A DNA stretch of 64,000 nt from Paludibacteraceae bacterium (GTDB lineage Bacteria > Bacteroidota > Bacteroidia > Bacteroidales > Paludibacteraceae): positions 62,001 to 126,000 of the forward strand of contig JAFYMG010000010.1 of NCBI GenBank assembly GCA_017556705.1, read 5' to 3'. This document shows positions 1-8,131 of the stretch, piece by piece; position 1 is the stretch's first letter; each line of letters opens with the position of its first letter. The notes under the pieces were generated by a model. The model made no database searches and was not told the origin of the DNA. It was given only the letters and a program-made list of their open reading frames with translations. The position numbers were made by a program, and so were the translations under genes.

Positions 1-270
1 AGTTTGTCCTGGAAGCAAAATCCAACTCCAGTTGTCAATTTGATATTTTGCATAAGTTGCACCTTCAGCTTGCTCCATATAGAAACAAACAGTAGTGCCC
101 AATTCGTAGGATGCGAAATCAGCTTGACCAAGGTGTTTCCACTCACGATGCTCACTACCCTCTGGCTCATCCCAAGATACATACCAACTACCTTCCCATA
201 ATACGGTCTCTGTAGCCATTACTGCCATAGCCATGATGCTAAGCGCAAAAAATGTAAAAATCTTCTTCAT
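1..270 (-). CDS. Secreted protein, 3' part cut off by the window edge
   Basis: The reading frame starts at ATG 270 on the minus strand and stays open for 90 codons to the window edge. It begins with a clear signal peptide (MKKIFTFFALSIMAMAVMA), with the likely cut before TETVLWEGSWYVSW. The repeated aromatic residues (WEGSWYVSW, WKHLG, YMEQ, WSWILLPG) resemble the beta-sandwich carbohydrate-binding segments attached to Bacteroidota glycoside hydrolases. That resemblance is an impression, not a domain hit. It lies 54 nt downstream of the GH5 gene with no promoter visible in between, so it is probably the third gene of the cellulose operon. The full protein could be another hydrolase or a binding protein; the rest is outside the window. 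Confidence 0.7.
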   Translation of the reverse strand, partial: MKKIFTFFALSIMAMAVMATETVLWEGSWYVSWDEPEGSEHREWKHLGQADFASYELGTTVCFYMEQAEGATYAKYQIDNWSWILLPGQT

Positions 271-324
271 AATACGTTTAATTTTAAGAGTTAATAAATA
301 TGTTAATTTTAATATTCTGTCATT

Positions 325-1578
325 TTATTTGCGACTGGATTGTGGAGCTGTGCCTGCTACCAATTGCAGGGTGTAGTTAGGATCGTTGTTTTCCCATGAC
401 TCCACCATGGCTCTTACCACTTGTTCGCCATTGCCGATATACTTACCAGTAGCGTGGTTAATAATACCGAAACCATCATCTCCGCTCTTGGTGTTGCCAT
501 TATCCCAATACATAGCCGACATCTTGCGATCGCGCATAGCCTTGCATATATAACGCAAGTAGTAGAGACGAAAAGCCTCGTCTTGTTGGCTTACGCGGCG
601 TACGCAGCCAAATTCGCCAAAATATACAGGAATCCCCCGACGGATATACATATTATACAGGCGGTTGAGCATGTTCACATATTGTGCTTCGCCACTGCCT
701 GGCACCACATCTTTGCCCGTATGACCCCACTCATTATACTTAGCCGTACCCGCAAAATCCCATGGGTCGTAGCTATGTACTGCTACCATCAATCGGTTGG
801 GGGTCTCATCCTCAGGCAATACCAAGTTCTCCACTGTGAGATCGGGGTTGCATACATAACCTGGCACACCGATATAGCGGGTCTTGTTTTCTCCACCGGC
901 AGCTCGGATAGCATCCACACACACTTGGTTCCACTCGTTGAGCACACGGTATTGCGCTCCGCCGTCGGTTCGGTTGGCGCCAGCGCCCCATTGACCATCT
1001 TGTATCTCATTCATGGTCTCAAATACCAGGTATTCGCCCTCGTTTTGGAATCGCTGACCAATCTGCAGCCACATCATGGTGAGTTGTTGCTTGATGAGCA
1101 TATTTTTCTCCTCGCTGGCCACAGCAGCTGGCAAATCCAACCAGTGGTAGCCACGGCGAATAGCATCGGTCTCTGCACCAAAACCATCGTGGTGGATATT
1201 GATAATGGCAATCAGCCCTGCCTTCTTAGCCATCAATACGAGTTCTTCCACGCGATCCAACCACGCACGCTCAATGGTATAGGTGGGAGCAGGGCCGATA
1301 TGTCCCATCCATGTTACAGGAATACGCACCGAGCGAAAACCAGCCTTCTTTACATTATTGAAGGTCTGCTGTGTTGCCTCTTGATTTCCCCAAAAAGTCT
1401 CTCCTGATACACCATTGATATGGGCATCTAATTGGTTGCCTAAATTCCAACCTATACCCATAGACATACCAAACTCTATGGCTGTCTTCTCAGGTGTGGG
1501 AGTTGGAGGTGGGGTTTGCCCATTGCAACTGATGAAATTGCTGATTAAAGCGATAAATAGTATGGATAATTTTTTCAT
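325..1578 (-). CDS. GH5 endoglucanase-like lipoprotein
   Basis: Predicted cellulase-type glycoside hydrolase of family 5 (417 aa), which would cut beta-1,4-glucan at the cell surface. The N-terminus is a lipoprotein signal with lipobox NFISC (Cys18), followed by a Pro/Thr linker (about 22-30). The barrel carries WNLGNQLDA (44-52), RIPVTW (85-90), INIHHDG (126-132), the acid/base motif TMNE (Glu191) and the nucleophile motif YFGEFG (Glu322). Length and motifs fit a single-domain GH5, perhaps subfamily 4 or 2. It starts 15 nt after the cellobiose phosphorylase stop codon, so the two are almost certainly co-transcribed: one makes cellobiose or cellodextrins outside, the other splits cellobiose inside. 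Related beta-glucanase or xyloglucanase activity cannot be excluded. Confidence 0.9.
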   Translation of the reverse strand: MKKLSILFIALISNFISCNGQTPPPTPTPEKTAIEFGMSMGIGWNLGNQLDAHINGVSGETFWGNQEATQQTFNNVKKAGFRSVRIPVTWMGHIGPAPTYTIERAWLDRVEELVLMAKKAGLIAIINIHHDGFGAETDAIRRGYHWLDLPAAVASEEKNMLIKQQLTMMWLQIGQRFQNEGEYLVFETMNEIQDGQWGAGANRTDGGAQYRVLNEWNQVCVDAIRAAGGENKTRYIGVPGYVCNPDLTVENLVLPEDETPNRLMVAVHSYDPWDFAGTAKYNEWGHTGKDVVPGSGEAQYVNMLNRLYNMYIRRGIPVYFGEFGCVRRVSQQDEAFRLYYLRYICKAMRDRKMSAMYWDNGNTKSGDDGFGIINHATGKYIGNGEQVVRAMVESWENNDPNYTLQLVAGTAPQSSRK

Positions 1579-1593
1579 GCGAATATGAATATA

Positions 1594-4047
1594 TTATAAG
1601 GTGATAGTTATTTCGTGTTTTCCTGCAGCATATGGCAGTATCGTAGGTTTATCCGCACGTTGTTTACCTTGTGGGTTCTTTACTGTAATCACATATTCTG
1701 CTTCACGCCATTTGCGCTTAACAGTGTACTCCTTCAGGTCCGCTGGGATACATGGGTCGATTAGCAGTCCGTCGTAGGTCGGACGAATACCCAAGATATG
1801 TTGTGTGATGGCCAGCCAGTTCCATGCTGCGGTACCAGTGAGCCAAGAGTTTTTTCCTTCACCAGGTTTGGCCGCCTCTTTACCCGCTACCATTTGACAA
1901 TAGACATATGGCTCTACCTTATGCAATTGCTGATCCTCAATCCATGCTGGTGCAATCTTACTATATAGGTTCCATGCATCGTTGCCTCGTCCCGCTTCGG
2001 TCTGAGCGATGATGACCCATGGGTTGTTGTGACAGAAGATACCACCATTCTCCTTGTAGCCAGCAGGGTAGGTCGATTGCTCGCCCATCTCAATATGGTA
2101 GCGTGTAAATGCAGGATAGTTCAGTACCATTCCATGTTCACTATCGAGCCACTTGACAGCACTATCCAATGCCTTTTCTGGCATACCCTTATATTCTCCA
2201 ATACGGGCCATAGCACACCAGCCTTGGCTCTCGATAAAGATCTTGCCCTCTTCGTTTTCAGAAGAACCAATCTTATTGCCATCAAAGTCGTACGCACGCA
2301 GGTACCATTCGCCATCCCATCCGTATTGTTCCACGGCGTGACACATCGCATTGATATGCTCACTTGCGCGCGCAGCCTCTTCGGCTAGTCCCCTCGCATG
2401 ACAAAGGTCCACATATTGGCGTCCACAATAGACGAATAGTCCAGCTATCATCAGCGACTCGGCTTTGCTACCCTCGGTCTTGTTGCCCGTGGTTTGGAAG
2501 GACTCGTTAGGATCCATTGAAAAACAGTTGAGATTGAGGCAGTCATTCCAATCCGCACGACCGATTAGTGGTAATCCGTGTGGACCTAGATTATTGATCA
2601 CATGATCGAAACTAACGCGCAAATGCTCCATCATGGTCACAGAGCTACTAGCTTGGTTATCCCATGGCACCATCTCGTCTAGGATCGTCATGTCACCCGT
2701 CTCACGGATATAGGCAGTTGTACCAAAAATCAGCCACATAGGATCATCATTGAATCCGCCACCTATATCGTTATTACCACGTTTGGTAAGAGGTTGGTAT
2801 TGATGATAGCAACCGCCATCGGGAAACTGTGTAGACGCGATATCTATGATGCGTTGGCGCGCACGAGTAGGTATTTGATGAACAAATCCTACTAAGTCTT
2901 GGTTGGAATCACGGAATCCCATGCCCCGACCTATACCACTCTCGAAGAAAGATGCCGATCGACTCATGCAGAAGGTTACCATACATTGGTACTGATTCCA
3001 AACGTTCACCATGCGGTTGAGACGCTCATCGCTGCTCTCAACTTGGTACTTACTGAGTAGTTCGTCCCACAGGGCGTTCAATTCAGCAAAAGCAGCATCT
3101 ACGGCCTCTACAGTAGCAAAACGACGAATCACCTCGTGTGCGCGTACCTTATTAATAATATGGTGATCGCGTTTGCCTAGACTAGTAATCTCGCCACGGG
3201 ATGCAACAAACTTCTCCTCCTGAGGATTCTCCTCATAGCCCAAGATGAAAATCAAATCACGGCTCTCACCAGGCGCAAGATGGAGTTCAATATAGTGGCT
3301 AGCGATAGGACTCCATCCGTGGGCAAGACTATTAGTAGCTTGTCCGTCGAGCACCGCTTGTAGCTCAGAAAAATCATTATAGAGTCCTACAAATGACTCG
3401 CGATCGGTATCGTATCCATTCACGGGGCAATTGACCGCATAGTATGCGTAATGATCGCGTCGCTCCTTGTACTCCGTCTTATGATAGAGAGCCGTGAAAG
3501 CAGCATCAAGTTCAATCTCCACCTCTCCTGTAGAAAGGTTACGCTGGAAGTTTTCGCCATCGGTCGCTGCGTTCCAAAGACACCATTCTGTATAACTAAA
3601 GAGTTTTAAGTGTTTTTCAGCCGTTGAGAGATTGGTGATAGTCATGCGTTGGATCTCCGCTTTTACACCAAGAGGTACAAAATGCAACACACTAGTTCTC
3701 ACGCCCGACTTCTCGCCTATAATACGTGTGTAGTTGAGTCCGTGACGACATTCATATTGATCAAGTGAAGTCTTGCAGGGCTTCCAACCCGGGTTCCATA
3801 TAGTATCGCCATCCTTGATATAGAAATAGCGACCACCATTATCCATTGGCACACTATTGTAACGATAGCGTGTGATGCGGCGAAATTTAGCATCCTTGTA
3901 GAAGGTATAACCACCTGCAGTATTACTAATTAGACCGAAAAAGTCCTCATTGCCCAAATAGTTGATCCAAGGGAATGGAGTACGAGGATTGGTGATGACA
4001 AACTCTCGATGAAGATCATCAAAGTGCCCATATTGTATTTTGGTCAT
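1594..4047 (-). CDS. Cellobiose phosphorylase (GH94)
   Basis: 817 aa, the normal full length for GH94 cellobiose phosphorylase. The enzyme converts cellobiose and phosphate into glucose and alpha-glucose-1-phosphate in the cytoplasm. Family hallmarks are visible: the N-terminal start [36 protein letters not shown] (about 26-42), [18 protein letters not shown], and in the catalytic (alpha/alpha)6 domain FRDSNQD (378-384) and [10 protein letters not shown] (496-505), the segment that carries the general acid. There is no signal peptide, consistent with intracellular action. It is first in an operon with the GH5 lipoprotein and the truncated secreted gene, and is divergent from an AraC-type regulator 155 nt away. 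Phosphorolysis saves ATP, a common arrangement in cellulolytic anaerobes. Cellobiose is the likely substrate because the N-terminal region matches that subgroup, not chitobiose phosphorylase. Confidence 0.93.
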   Translation of the reverse strand: MTKIQYGHFDDLHREFVITNPRTPFPWINYLGNEDFFGLISNTAGGYTFYKDAKFRRITRYRYNSVPMDNGGRYFYIKDGDTIWNPGWKPCKTSLDQYECRHGLNYTRIIGEKSGVRTSVLHFVPLGVKAEIQRMTITNLSTAEKHLKLFSYTEWCLWNAATDGENFQRNLSTGEVEIELDAAFTALYHKTEYKERRDHYAYYAVNCPVNGYDTDRESFVGLYNDFSELQAVLDGQATNSLAHGWSPIASHYIELHLAPGESRDLIFILGYEENPQEEKFVASRGEITSLGKRDHHIINKVRAHEVIRRFATVEAVDAAFAELNALWDELLSKYQVESSDERLNRMVNVWNQYQCMVTFCMSRSASFFESGIGRGMGFRDSNQDLVGFVHQIPTRARQRIIDIASTQFPDGGCYHQYQPLTKRGNNDIGGGFNDDPMWLIFGTTAYIRETGDMTILDEMVPWDNQASSSVTMMEHLRVSFDHVINNLGPHGLPLIGRADWNDCLNLNCFSMDPNESFQTTGNKTEGSKAESLMIAGLFVYCGRQYVDLCHARGLAEEAARASEHINAMCHAVEQYGWDGEWYLRAYDFDGNKIGSSENEEGKIFIESQGWCAMARIGEYKGMPEKALDSAVKWLDSEHGMVLNYPAFTRYHIEMGEQSTYPAGYKENGGIFCHNNPWVIIAQTEAGRGNDAWNLYSKIAPAWIEDQQLHKVEPYVYCQMVAGKEAAKPGEGKNSWLTGTAAWNWLAITQHILGIRPTYDGLLIDPCIPADLKEYTVKRKWREAEYVITVKNPQGKQRADKPTILPYAAGKHEITITL

Positions 4048-4070
4048 AGTATATAAATCTAAAATCGCTG

Positions 4071-4078
4071 CAAAGGTA
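4071..4078 (-). promoter_or_regulatory. -7 element of the GH94-GH5 operon
   Basis: TACCTTTG on the minus strand, 24 nt upstream of the GH94 start codon, followed by GC as in most promoters here. No good TTTG box stands at the expected distance, which fits a promoter that needs an activator such as the adjacent AraC protein (inference). Confidence 0.6.
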
Positions 4079-4152
4079 CTACAATTTTCAGATAGTCACT
4101 AATACTTTTCCGACCGATTTTGTGCGTTTTTTGCAAAAATTGTCATTTATAG

Positions 4153-4183
4153 TTTGCAATATTGATTTTTTTTACTACTTTTG
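4153..4183 (+). promoter_or_regulatory. Promoter of the araC-type gene
   Basis: TTTG at 4153-4156 and TACTTTTG at 4176-4183, 19 nt apart: a full Bacteroidota-type promoter. It decides the start codon of the next gene, because the longer frame beginning at 4122 would start upstream of transcription. Confidence 0.75.
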
Positions 4184-4202
4184 CAGTGTCAAACCAAATA
4201 TC

Positions 4203-5069
4203 ATGAAACACATGAGAGAAGTTTTCAACGAAATTACTCATCTCGAACCACTAGACGTCTTCTATGTGGGTGAACGATGCAAGACTATTTTTGACTACCC
4301 TGCGCATTGCCATGAGGAGTACGAACTCAATTTTGTAGAGAATGCAGCTGGGGTTGTTCGTACCATTGGCGATAGCCGCGAAACGATAGGTAATCTTGAT
4401 TTGGTTTTGATGACAGGTAGCAAACTGGTACATGTGTGGGATCAAGGCACTTGTCCGCAGCATGAGATGTATGAGATTACGATACATATTGCACCTGATA
4501 CATTTCACGGGTCATTGATTGACAAACGGGCATTGGTGTCTATTCGCCACATGCTTGAGCGTGCACAACGCGGACTGGCATTTCCAGAAGCCGCCATACA
4601 GATTGTACGAGAAGATATAGTCAATCTAGCACACAGCACTGATAGTTTTGCGTCGGTTATTCGCTTACTCAACTTGCTATATCGTCTATCCTTGGTAAAA
4701 GATGCCAAAGAATTGTCTTCCTCATCGTTTATTGATGCCGAAGAGGGAAATGAGGATGAGCGTATTCGACAGGTAAAAGATTATGTAGCATCCAATTATA
4801 TGAACGATATTCGTCTGCAAGAGTTAGCTGATATAGTGTGTATGTCGGCCGAATCATTTTCTCGATTTTTTCACCATCGTACAGGTCGCACGCCTAATCG
4901 CTATATCATCGACTACCGTTTGGGAGTAGCAGCACGCATGTTGCTCAATACCAAACTATCTGTATCGGAAGTTGGATTCTCGTGTGGATTCAATACACTT
5001 AGCCATTTTAATCGATTATTTAGAGAGTCAAAGGGATGTACTCCATCCGAATTCCGTGAAAGATTTTAG
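4203..5069 (+). CDS. AraC-family transcriptional regulator
   Basis: 288 aa from ATG 4203, chosen because the promoter -7 box ends at 4183. The N-terminal half looks like a cupin-type sensor domain (the segment FDYPAHCHEEYELNFVENAAG is the metal/sugar-pocket-like strand pair). The last 100 residues form the double helix-turn-helix of AraC/XylS proteins: RIRQVKDYVASNYMNDIRLQ, ELADIVCMSAESFSRFFHHRTG, then VSEVGFSCGFNTLSHFNRLFR. It is divergent from the cellobiose phosphorylase-GH5 operon, so it most likely senses a cello-oligosaccharide or related sugar and switches that operon (inference from position). A terminator follows directly. Confidence 0.88.
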   Translation: MKHMREVFNEITHLEPLDVFYVGERCKTIFDYPAHCHEEYELNFVENAAGVVRTIGDSRETIGNLDLVLMTGSKLVHVWDQGTCPQHEMYEITIHIAPDTFHGSLIDKRALVSIRHMLERAQRGLAFPEAAIQIVREDIVNLAHSTDSFASVIRLLNLLYRLSLVKDAKELSSSSFIDAEEGNEDERIRQVKDYVASNYMNDIRLQELADIVCMSAESFSRFFHHRTGRTPNRYIIDYRLGVAARMLLNTKLSVSEVGFSCGFNTLSHFNRLFRESKGCTPSEFRERF

Positions 5070-5091
5070 TCATAACAGAAATCGAACAAAT

Positions 5092-5132
5092 AAAAAAATC
5101 GCACTAAAAGTAAACTTTCTGCGATTTTTTTT
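5092..5132 (+). terminator. Terminator after the araC-type gene
   Basis: AAAAAAATCGC (5092-5102) pairs with GCGATTTTTTTT (5121-5132) around an 18-nt loop. The T-run also forms part of the TTTG box of the ddl promoter, so terminator and promoter are fused. Confidence 0.7.
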
Positions 5133-5161
5133 GCATTTATGTATTTTTTTTTGTAATTTTG
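5130..5161 (+). promoter_or_regulatory. Promoter of ddl
   Basis: TTTG at 5130-5133 and TAATTTTG at 5154-5161 with exactly 20 nt between. The first three T's come from the preceding terminator's T-tract. Confidence 0.75.
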
Positions 5162-5187
5162 CAGGCAAAATTGCTTAGACTCATAAA

Positions 5188-6225
5188 ATGAGACGACAAA
5201 TAGCCATTATAGCAGGAGGAGATAGTTCAGAATATGGGGTTTCGCTGCGTAGCGCAGCAGGAATATATTCGTTTTTGTCGGATAACGAGTATGCCCTAAC
5301 TATCGTTTGTCTGCGTGGAAATAATTGGCAGGCCCTAGCAGAGACCGCTAGCGAGATTACCAAGCACAATGGTGCAGTACCCGAAGAGTCGGAGATGTGG
5401 GTCGCGATCGATAAAAACGATTTCTCTTTTACCCATAATGGCCAAAAGACGCAATTTGATTTTGCATATATCACAATTCACGGCACTCCTGGTGAGAATG
5501 GCGTGTTGCAAGGCTATTTGGACATGGTAGGTGTACCCTATTCGTGTTGTGGTGTGTTGGCAGCAGCCATGACCTTCAATAAGTATACTTGTAACCACTA
5601 TCTGAAGGGCTTTGGTGTGAGAGTTGCGGAGAGTGTGCTATTGAGGCGAGAGGCGAAGGGCGAAAGGTTAGAGGCAAAGGAGATTGTAGAGAAAATGGGA
5701 TTGCCCTGCTTTATCAAAACGAACGTGGGTGGTTCGTCGTTCGGCGTGACCAAGGTAAAGACCATTGAGGAGGTTGAGCCCGCAATTGAAAAGGCTTTTG
5801 CCGAAGGCAGCGAAGTGATTTGCGAAGCATTTATGAAAGGTGTGGAGATCACCTGCGGTGTATATAAGATCAAGAACAAGACCGTAGCTTTCCCTATCAC
5901 GGAGGTAGTGACGAGCAACGAGTTTTTTGACTACGATGCGAAATACAATGGGCAAGTAGATGAGATCACCCCTGCTAGAATCCCAGACGAAGTACGCGAT
6001 GCGGTGCAAGCCATGACGCTGAAGATTTATGATATCTTGGGTTGTAAGGGTATTATCCGCGTGGATTACATCCTTACCGATAATTGGACAATCAATCTTC
6101 TTGAGGTGAATACCACCCCAGGTATGACGGCTACGTCGTTTATTCCACAGCAAGTGCGTGCAGCGGGATTGGATATTGGCGAAGTGCTGAGTGAAATTAT
6201 AGAGGACGCCGCAGAGCGGCTATAG
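5188..6225 (+). CDS. ddl: D-alanine--D-alanine ligase
   Basis: 345 aa ATP-grasp enzyme that makes the D-Ala-D-Ala dipeptide for peptidoglycan in the cytoplasm. Visible motifs: N-terminal RRQIAIIAGGDSSEYGVSLR, HGTPGENGVLQGYLDM, LPCFIKTNVGGSSFGVTKVK (ATP-grasp), EVICEAFMKGVEITCGVY, and the metal-binding end GIIRVDYI...INLLEVNTTPGMTATSF. Two features are odd. Residues 152-165 (LRREAKGERLEAKE) are encoded by a purine-rich direct repeat like those seen in intergenic tails, so a variable loop appears to have been rewritten by repeat sequence. The last codons and the TAG stop are the first unit of a hairpin-repeat array (EDAAERL, stop within CTATAG). The gene has its own promoter and is followed by a prenyl synthase after a repeat-filled 95-nt gap. 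Confidence 0.96.
   Translation: MRRQIAIIAGGDSSEYGVSLRSAAGIYSFLSDNEYALTIVCLRGNNWQALAETASEITKHNGAVPEESEMWVAIDKNDFSFTHNGQKTQFDFAYITIHGTPGENGVLQGYLDMVGVPYSCCGVLAAAMTFNKYTCNHYLKGFGVRVAESVLLRREAKGERLEAKEIVEKMGLPCFIKTNVGGSSFGVTKVKTIEEVEPAIEKAFAEGSEVICEAFMKGVEITCGVYKIKNKTVAFPITEVVTSNEFFDYDAKYNGQVDEITPARIPDEVRDAVQAMTLKIYDILGCKGIIRVDYILTDNWTINLLEVNTTPGMTATSFIPQQVRAAGLDIGEVLSEIIEDAAERL
5641..5683 (+). repeat. Purine-rich direct-repeat segment inside ddl
   Basis: Degenerate GAGGCGA/GGCGAAAG/GGTTAGAGG words in frame with ddl codons 152-165. The same vocabulary occurs in the tails at 6285-6316 and 39413-39445 (minus strand), both outside genes. Confidence 0.6.
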
Positions 6226-6316
6226 GACGGCACAAAGTGCCTACAGGACGCTCGCGAGCGAGCTATAGGACGCGCTGATGGCGCTATAGGTTAAAGGTTA
6301 GAGGTTAAAGGCGAGA
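6202..6316 (+). repeat. Hairpin-repeat array with purine tail (type specimen)
   Basis: Four tandem units. The linkers are GAGGAC (6202), TATAGGAC (6221), TACAGGAC (6242) and TATAGGAC (6264). Between them lie stems GCCGC/GCGGC (6208-6220), GGCAC/GTGCC (6229-6241), GCTCGC/GCGAGC (6250-6263) and GCGC/GCGC (6272-6284). Each stem is different yet self-complementary. The array ends with TATAGG and a tail of GGTTAAAG/GGTTAGAG repeats to 6316, five bases before the next ATG. The first unit is inside the ddl coding sequence and provides its stop codon. Confidence 0.85.
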
Positions 6317-6320
6317 TACT

Positions 6321-7268
6321 ATGGATATAAACAACGAAATATCGAAGTTAGACTGGAAGCGTGAGCCGTATGGTTTGTATGCACCCATTGAATATACTCT
6401 AGCAGCAGGCGGCAAGCGCGTGCGCCCACAATTGGCGATGATTGCTTGTCAAATGTTTGGCGGCAAGGATGAAGATGTGTTGCCTGCAGCATTGGCGTTG
6501 GAGGTATTTCATAACTTTACCCTCTTGCACGACGATGTGATGGACAAGGCTGATGTGCGTCGTGGCAGACCAACCGTACATGTTAAATGGGATGAGAACA
6601 CAGCTATTCTATCGGGAGATCAGATGTTGATAGAAGCATATAAATTGCTATCTGGGGTACCTGCCGATAAGTTGCCAAAGGTGTTGCAACTCTTCAATAA
6701 GATGGCTACAGAAATCTGCGAGGGTCAGCAATATGATGTGGATTTTGAAAATCAAGAGCAAGTAGCCATTGAAGAATATCTAAAAATGATTCGCCTAAAA
6801 ACCTCGGTACTGCTGGCAACTGCGCTGCAAATAGGAGCATATATCGCAGGGGCTAGCGAGGAGCAACAAGAGGCGTTATATCAATTTGGAATCAATGTCG
6901 GATTAGCGTTCCAGATACAAGATGATATCTTGGATGTTTGGGGTGATCCTGCCACCTTTGGCAAAGCAGTGGGCGGTGATATCGGTTGCAATAAGAAGAC
7001 ATTTGTCTATCTAGAGGCGATGAGGCAATTAGGCGATGGGGCAAGCAAGGAGTTGCATTACTGGTACAACCAAATATTGGAAGATAATACAGAGAAGATT
7101 GCCACAGTAAAGGGAATATTCGAAGCATTAGGAGTACGAGCTACGTGCGAAAATGTTGTGGAAGAGTACACACAAAGCGCATTGGAGCTATTGAAGGACC
7201 TACCACAAAACGAAGCAACTAGAAAATTGCGCAAACTTGCCGATAAACTTAACACTCGTAATTCATAA
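6321..7268 (+). CDS. Polyprenyl diphosphate synthase, probably short-chain (FPP/GGPP type)
   Basis: 315 aa trans-prenyltransferase that condenses isopentenyl diphosphate onto allylic diphosphates. First aspartate motif DDVMD at 71-75 with RRG after it, second DDILD at 201-205, and the GGKRVRP substrate segment at 30-36. The residue five positions before the first DDxxD is Phe66. A bulky aromatic there usually caps the product at farnesyl or geranylgeranyl length (family knowledge), so this is the likely FPP/GGPP synthase, in contrast to the paralogue at 10191. It follows ddl in the same direction, separated only by the hairpin-repeat array. Confidence 0.9.
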   Translation: MDINNEISKLDWKREPYGLYAPIEYTLAAGGKRVRPQLAMIACQMFGGKDEDVLPAALALEVFHNFTLLHDDVMDKADVRRGRPTVHVKWDENTAILSGDQMLIEAYKLLSGVPADKLPKVLQLFNKMATEICEGQQYDVDFENQEQVAIEEYLKMIRLKTSVLLATALQIGAYIAGASEEQQEALYQFGINVGLAFQIQDDILDVWGDPATFGKAVGGDIGCNKKTFVYLEAMRQLGDGASKELHYWYNQILEDNTEKIATVKGIFEALGVRATCENVVEEYTQSALELLKDLPQNEATRKLRKLADKLNTRNS

Positions 7269-7290
7269 CCTATAGTTTATAGTTAAAATT

Positions 7291-8046
7291 ATGCCTTATC
7301 GTCGATTACCCAAAACAGATCAAGCACGCCTGCATGCTCTGCAAAAAGCGGTGCAACAAGCAGGTAATGCTGCATACAATGACCAAGCTATCAATTATCG
7401 CACCTTGAGCGAGGCGCAACGATTCTTGATGCAATTTGAGAATCAAGTGGCACAATATCACGCTAATTTTGATAGCAAAGTGAGTGCTAACAGACAATAT
7501 CGTCACCGTGTGCGCAACGCTCGCATGTATATCTCGCATTTTATCCAAGTATTGAACTTAGCTGTGATTCGTGGCGAGATCAAACGTAGTCAAAAAGAGT
7601 TGTACAAACTCAATCCAAAGAGCAATGCTCTACCTGACTTAACAACGGAAGAAGGATTAATGGAATGGGGACAGAATATTATTGAAGGTGAGAATCAACG
7701 TACTGCGGCTGGTGGCTTTGCAATTTATAATCCATCCATTAATAAGGTAAAGGTACACTATGAAATGTTCAAAGAGGATTATACCAGCCATTTATTGCAT
7801 AAAAAGACCCATAGCCGCGTATTTGAAGATACTGAAGCATTGCGAAAAAAAGCTGATGAGATTATTTTGAGCATATGGGATCAAGTAGAAACATTCTATA
7901 AAGATGAATTACCCTATGCCAAACTGCAAAAATGTCAAGCCTATGGTATGATCTATTACTATCGAACAGGAGAAGCAAAACTTACCTCTCAGACGGATGA
8001 ACAAATTCTTACCCAGCGCGCACAACAACCAATGTTGCCATTATAA
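7291..8046 (+). CDS. Conserved Bacteroidota protein of unknown function
   Basis: 251 aa, no signal peptide and no obvious catalytic motif; I do not recognise a named domain with certainty. It is rich in helix-forming residues, Gln and basic residues (N-terminus MPYRRLPKTDQARLHALQKA; middle HRVRNARMYISHFIQVLNLAVIRGEIKRSQ; a YYYRTGEAKLTSQTDEQ end), which suggests a soluble, mostly alpha-helical protein. It lies 22 nt after the prenyl synthase behind an AT-rich direct repeat (CTATAGTTTATAGTTAAAATT) and shares a bidirectional terminator with the convergent folate gene. Its function is unknown. Confidence 0.8.
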   Translation: MPYRRLPKTDQARLHALQKAVQQAGNAAYNDQAINYRTLSEAQRFLMQFENQVAQYHANFDSKVSANRQYRHRVRNARMYISHFIQVLNLAVIRGEIKRSQKELYKLNPKSNALPDLTTEEGLMEWGQNIIEGENQRTAAGGFAIYNPSINKVKVHYEMFKEDYTSHLLHKKTHSRVFEDTEALRKKADEIILSIWDQVETFYKDELPYAKLQKCQAYGMIYYYRTGEAKLTSQTDEQILTQRAQQPMLPL

Positions 8047-8103
8047 CAGAAGTAAATATCGAAATTAGCAATATTTCGAAATCACCAAATAATCACTAAA
8101 AAA

Positions 8104-8131
8104 TAAAAAGGGATTGGTCAATCCCTTTTTA
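8104..8131. terminator. Bidirectional terminator
   Basis: AAAAAGGGATT (8105-8115) and AATCCCTTTTT (8120-8130) form an 11-bp stem with a GGTC loop, with A-run and T-run on either side. It serves the gene ending at 8046 and overlaps the last codons of the convergent formyl-THF cyclo-ligase gene. Confidence 0.85.

Noticed and set aside
4-201. Plus-strand frame of 65 codons at the left edge
   Set aside because: The minus strand there encodes a protein with a signal peptide, in the same direction as the operon.
421-1407. 328-codon open frame on the plus strand
   Set aside because: It is antisense to the GH5 gene, which has clear catalytic motifs; the plus-strand translation shows no domain.
6202-6316. 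CRISPR array
   Set aside because: The constant parts are only 8-11 nt, the variable parts are self-complementary and 9-14 nt long, and no cas genes are near.
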